Assembly (NCBI GenBank): GCA_030141605.1
Contig: JAQGDQ010000181.1
Coordinates: 145,981 to 209,980, forward strand
DNA: 64,000 nucleotides
Reading direction: 5' to 3'
Origin: Tubiluchus corallicola
Lineage: Eukaryota > Priapulida > Priapulimorpha > Priapulimorphida > Tubiluchidae
Notes under the pieces: generated by a model
What the model was told of the DNA's origin: nothing
Databases searched by the model: none
The model's input: the letters and a program-made list of their open reading frames with translations, nothing else
Translations under genes and position numbers: made by a program
In this document: in pieces, positions 61,201 to 64,000 of the stretch
Numbering within the stretch: position 1 is the first letter of the stretch
How the letters are laid out: every line of letters begins with the position of its first letter

Positions 61201-63631
61201 GATCATGACGCACCACTGCAAAATGTGGAAGATACCATTTGGGAACTGCTGTTAATTCACCTGGTGCCACTTTGCGTATATACTCTTTCTCCAAATATTG
61301 CTCTATTGTGCCACAGTACTGCTTTGCAATTTCCGGGTTCTTTATTAACTTCTTTTCTGTGTTGATCAAGCGCTTCATTGCCATCCCTTTGTTGTCTGGT
61401 AGTTTTACACCTTCATCTTTCCACGGAATTTGTACTTCATAACGTCCATCAGCATATTTCAGTGTTTCCAAAGTTTTCTTTTTGACCAATGCATCTTCAA
61501 TGCTGATTGGCTGACCCTTTTCTTCGAGGCCAAAATTTTCATACTCCCAGAAACGTCGAAGTGTTCCATTAATTTCTCTGTTTAAAGTTTCTTCTCTGTT
61601 TAGGACACACATCGCAAAATGGGTGTGAGCATCTCTTATTTTCTCTTTTGTCTGCCCTACACATGTCCAGCCAAGTGGTGTCAATCGTGCAATTGGTTCT
61701 TCATTGGATCTTCCAGCCACTTCTCCTAGTGATTTGTGTAACAATGGGTAGTCTAAACCAATCAGCATATCGACTTTCAAAGGGCGGCTTAGTTTTGGAA
61801 AATTAATGTTTCTAAGGTGAAACCATTGGTTAGCATGGTGATTCCAGTCGTACGCTTTCAGGTTTCCAGTAACACTGTCTACTGCCTTTGCAGATATCAT
61901 CATGTCCAGGGTACTCTCTACATTTTCTAATCCCATGTGAACTGGCATAGTCTCGAATGTTGTCACATTCCCATTCAAAACGCTGACAGAAATTTCTTCG
62001 ATTGTCCCTTGTAAACCAAGTTCAGCTGCTACTGATGAATTCAAGAATGTTGATGTGCTGCCATCATCAAGAAGTGCATTAACCTGGAGACGTCTTGTAC
62101 CATTTTTCAGGATTACAGGAACTGTCCTCATGGCAATCATTGATGAGTTTCCACCCTTTATCGTCATGGTAGTCAGCTGTACTTGAGTACCTGTGGATGT
62201 TATCTCCCTCTCTTGCTTCCTTTGCTCTACAATGGCTTTTGGCATGCTACTCGATTTAGGATATGTTTGATGAAGAAGCCTGTTGTGATTCTGTGTGCAT
62301 GAATTTATTCCACAACTTCGCATTCTATAACATCGGCTAACTTGGTGGTCATCGCCCAGAAATTGGAAGCACAGCTTGAGTTTTGTGACAGCGTTCCATC
62401 TCCCATCCATGTCCAAATCCTTGAACTTCTGGCAAAACCAAATAGGGTGATCTTCTGTGCAGAATGCACATCTTCTACCAGGTGTCTTTCGCATTGCATG
62501 TGGCTGTTTTGATTGATTAGTGCTTCCCTGCTTTGCAAAAAATGTTTTGTTTTTCCATTTCGGTTTCTCATTCTGTGCTAGATTTCCAACTCCGTGGACA
62601 ATCTCAAAAGCCTGTGTTCTGCATTCTGCTTCTCGCACAATCCACTCTTTGAGAACCATGACAGAATCTTCTTTCTTATTTTCTAAAATCCAACATTTGT
62701 AATCCTTTACCATTTGCTCTGTTAACTTCTCCAGTAGCATGCTGTAGAACATTTGGCTATTTAACTCATTTTCTAGTCCAAACTCCTTGATGTTAATTAT
62801 TGCAATGTCGAGCAAATCAGCAAATTTACCAAGATCATCTGGGTTGTTAGCTCGCACTGGTTTGAAACTTCGCAATTCCTGGAACTGTAGTGCTATCTGT
62901 CTCGATTTCCCTCCAAACTTTCGCTCTAACCGCTGTAACGCAGCATCGTACGCCATAGCTGAATGTCCCAGATCAGAAATTGCTTGCAGTGCCACACCCG
63001 ATAAATATTGCCTAAGCTGAAGCAATTTGTATTCCTTTGTTGCAGGTGCATCATTTACACAGGCATTGAATGCAGCTTTCCAGTTCTCATATTCTTTCAC
63101 ATCTCCGGAAAACATTGGAATGCTAACTCTTTTCAATTGCTTCCACAAATCCCTACCAATGGATGGTTCCTCCGGCTCTTGAATGACAGCAGACGAGTGT
63201 AACTGCACTGGTTGTTTTTTATTACCATTAATCATTTTCAATTTCTGTTGATAATCATTTGATGCTTTTTCAAAAATCTCGTTCAGCTTTTCCATTTCTT
63301 GTTCCATTTTCTCAATCATATCAACATCATCCAGCGTGCAGTAATATTCATGCAACTCTCTAATAATGTCAGTAGTTCTTACTTGTATCAGATCCATCTG
63401 CTCCCAATGCTGTTTTATTAACTGTAAATCCTCCTGTTCCCATAGAATGACTCCAAACCGGTTGATCTGCTTTGTAAACTGTTGTTTTGCAGCCATTTTT
63501 TCCTTTTTCAAGGCTTTGACTCGGTCACCAATCCTTTCACTGGACTGTCCTCCACTTGCTTCACTGTTTTTGCTTTCTTCACCATCTTTTGACGAAGTAT
63601 CAACTGCACCTTTTTGTCCTGTTGTAGGCAT
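58250..63631 (-). CDS. BEL/Pao gag-pol polyprotein, one frame, ~1793 aa
   Basis: Residues are counted from the ATG at 63631; a GTG two codons upstream also opens the frame. Gag-like region 1-385 has an acidic coiled-coil start. CAFCTEDHPIWFC (388-400) is a zinc-binding CCHC unit. A second, CFQFLGDDHQVSRC (421-434), has Phe where the second Cys is expected. The aspartic protease has ALLDDGST near 520. Reverse transcriptase spans about 780-1010 with CDIAEMYLRI and YMDD (939-942). RNase H has VDASQ near 1118, RLELMAA near 1163 and FWSDSMDVLWWI near 1191. The integrase has an HH-CC zinc domain (1425-1470) and catalytic Asp 1502 (AVDFAGPF), Asp 1566 (MISDNG) and Glu 1613 (GGVHESM). The C-terminal DUF5641-like domain runs about 1690-1793. 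Order and motifs are those of BEL/Pao. No stop or frameshift interrupts it. Confidence 0.95.
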   Translation of the reverse strand: MPTTGQKGAVDTSSKDGEESKNSEASGGQSSERIGDRVKALKKEKMAAKQQFTKQINRFGVILWEQEDLQLIKQHWEQMDLIQVRTTDIIRELHEYYCTLDDVDMIEKMEQEMEKLNEIFEKASNDYQQKLKMINGNKKQPVQLHSSAVIQEPEEPSIGRDLWKQLKRVSIPMFSGDVKEYENWKAAFNACVNDAPATKEYKLLQLRQYLSGVALQAISDLGHSAMAYDAALQRLERKFGGKSRQIALQFQELRSFKPVRANNPDDLGKFADLLDIAIINIKEFGLENELNSQMFYSMLLEKLTEQMVKDYKCWILENKKEDSVMVLKEWIVREAECRTQAFEIVHGVGNLAQNEKPKWKNKTFFAKQGSTNQSKQPHAMRKTPGRRCAFCTEDHPIWFCQKFKDLDMDGRWNAVTKLKLCFQFLGDDHQVSRCYRMRSCGINSCTQNHNRLLHQTYPKSSSMPKAIVEQRKQEREITSTGTQVQLTTMTIKGGNSSMIAMRTVPVILKNGTRRLQVNALLDDGSTSTFLNSSVAAELGLQGTIEEISVSVLNGNVTTFETMPVHMGLENVESTLDMMISAKAVDSVTGNLKAYDWNHHANQWFHLRNINFPKLSRPLKVDMLIGLDYPLLHKSLGEVAGRSNEEPIARLTPLGWTCVGQTKEKIRDAHTHFAMCVLNREETLNREINGTLRRFWEYENFGLEEKGQPISIEDALVKKKTLETLKYADGRYEVQIPWKDEGVKLPDNKGMAMKRLINTEKKLIKNPEIAKQYCGTIEQYLEKEYIRKVAPGELTAVPKWYLPHFAVVRHDRSTTKCRIVFDGSAKCDGVSLNDTVHQGPKLQQDLNSVLLRFRKEPIALVCDIAEMYLRIGIAEEDRPFHRFLWRNLDTTRQPDEYEFCRVVFGENASPFLAQLVTQEHARKNQEKFPMAAETVLHSTYMDDSMDSVPRVEDGKTLYHELSELWALAGMYARKWLSNSSEVLAEIPVEQRLQEIDLEHELPTTKTLGVIWRASSDVFAFHINMPPLEFKMTKRNVLRKLATIFDPAGFISPFVVRGKILLQEIWTAGFGWDDTINACLETKIWQWLLELGKLELLTIPRCLRMDQTKIVVCMDIHTFVDASQQAYACAVYARTSYINGTVDTRLVASKTRVAPLKVVSVPRLELMAAVLGLQLSLSTTTTLQISITKVTFWSDSMDVLWWIHGRSRAFKPFVANRIGNIQSHTDPEQWRHVPTKENPADLASRGATIDEIAENSIWLKGPAFLKKDPASWPAMIVRKQQSATDEMKKTVVTTFCTQKINLERLQPERFSSWTRLLRVYGWVFRFLNNCVAAYENRESGELTCKELSQAESTVIGNMQKTAFAEEYSKLESGKQLPPSSKLLRLNPKIDEDGLLRCNGRLEHAEFLSYDTRYPIILPRKNWVTHLIVKHHHDKGKHVAGINQTLCSLSSKFWVMAGREEIRDCEKSCLQCRLRKAKAATQIMAPLPQHRIAPSMRAFTRTAVDFAGPFFTKQGRGKARLKRYLCLFTCTATRAVHLEVAYGLDTDSFLNAFHRFTNRRGMPQQMISDNGTNFVGSDRELRELVNEFNQGKITKLTGVEWLFIPPMAPHFGGVHESMIKSAKKAITAILGNADITDEELTTAFTGAEALINSRPLTYQSADVQDTIPLTPNHFLFGQMGGQFAPEALDSTAYHPRKRWRRVQELVHHFWRRWLKEWLPELSPRNKWHRQQPEVSVGDVVLVVDPATTRGNWPLGRIVKTYPGQDGHVRVAKIQVGNQQMTRPISKICILESCGDG

Positions 63632-63647
63632 GGTCACAAAAACTACT

Positions 63648-63658
63648 CTCTGCTACCA
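63648..63658 (-). other. Primer-binding site, initiator tRNA-Met-like
   Basis: The element strand reads TGGTAGCAGAG six bases after the 5' LTR. These 11 nt are complementary to the 3' end of the conserved metazoan initiator tRNA-Met (...CUCUGCUACCA, from general knowledge). The polyprotein ATG follows only 16 nt later. Confidence 0.7.
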
Positions 63659-63664
63659 AACTTT

Positions 63665-64000
63665 TGGTTTGAAGAAACCAAAAAACTTGAGATTTATATT
63701 TAAGATTTTATTCTGAAATGCCTACATAAACAGTGAAGTAGTGTCATATTGAAAAGCAGAAAACCAAGTGACCAGAACTACAAGTGAAATCATTTAGGTG
63801 TGAAAACAGGTTTAGAAATTATGCATTTATAAAGACTGTAGAAGCCAATGAAAATTTAAACAGGAAAGAGAAAGTTCAACAATTTTAACAAGAGCACCTG
63901 AAGGTGGCAGCACTATCCAAAACTAAAAAAGTATGATGACATTAGGATAAATATACAACATAAATTTAGATTTAGAATAATTAAAAATGATTTTCTTTTG
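63665..64000 (-). repeat. 5' LTR of the BEL/Pao element (336 of ~340 bp in window)
   Basis: Same sequence as 57891-58226 apart from two substitutions. The last four bases (TCCA on the + strand) fall beyond the window. It would hold the element promoter; I did not identify a TATA box with confidence. Confidence 0.93.

Larger units (their letters stand above)
57891..64000 (-). mobile_element. BEL/Pao LTR retrotransposon, right end cut by window
   Basis: The element runs right to left: 5' LTR from beyond 64000 down to 63665, primer-binding site, one gag-pol frame, polypurine tract, 3' LTR. There is no envelope-like ORF. The two LTR copies differ at only 2 of the 336 comparable positions (near 57923 and the GCATTCATAAAG/GCATTTATAAAG site). 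This, with the unbroken frame, suggests a recent insertion. The bases left of the 3' LTR are CTCAC, a possible 5-bp target duplication that cannot be confirmed without the other flank. Confidence 0.95.

Noticed and set aside
63632-63637. GTG at 63637 as polyprotein start
   Set aside because: A normal ATG lies two codons downstream (63631) in frame; eukaryotic initiation at GTG is unlikely.
59365-63716. Many forward ORFs of 60-116 codons
   Set aside because: Antisense shadows of the BEL/Pao polyprotein.

Overview
The window is nuclear DNA of an invertebrate animal. It is AT-rich (roughly two thirds A+T by eye), and its genes are split by GT-AG introns of about 0.1 to 3 kb that are full of small transposons. 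The gene set (NUP88, a cyclin G, SLF1/ANKRD32, a fibulin-like matrix protein) and a BEL/Pao retrotransposon point to a metazoan. I cannot name the phylum from sequence alone.

Layout. (1) 691-12133, + strand: the last eleven coding exons of nucleoporin NUP88; the 5' part lies off the left edge. (2) 16302-17501, - strand: an intronless cyclin G/I-family gene, convergent with NUP88 across a 4.2 kb gap. (3) 21967-45740, - strand: a complete 19-exon SLF1 gene, rebuilt exon by exon. All splice phases agree and the exons add up to 3696 nt, or 1231 residues plus stop. It has tandem BRCT domains, a helical middle, a lineage-specific S-P-x-R/K repeat array and C-terminal ankyrin repeats. (4) 51517-52548, - strand: an intronless secreted protein with a calcium-binding EGF domain and a fibulin C-terminal module. 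(5) 55311-56325: a 30-copy, 34-bp minisatellite. (6) 57891 to the right edge, - strand: a nearly complete BEL/Pao LTR retrotransposon with one uninterrupted polyprotein frame of about 1793 codons, near-identical LTRs, a primer-binding site and a polypurine tract.

The host genes do not form an operon or pathway. NUP88 acts at the nuclear pore, cyclin G in cell-cycle and stress control, SLF1 in RAD18-SMC5/6 DNA repair, and the fibulin-like protein outside the cell. What marks the region is its transposon load. Introns and spacers hold a hAT MITE with a perfect 8-bp target duplication, two pogo/Tigger-like MITEs, several other terminal-inverted-repeat elements, a foldback-like element, tRNA-derived SINE-like pieces, a LINE 3' fragment and two unclassified dispersed repeat families.

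The most unusual coding feature is the SLF1 array. Tandem 9-residue units plus flanking sequence carry eight S-P-x-[K/R] motifs (CDK-site or SPKK minor-groove-binding type) between the helical region and the ankyrin repeats.
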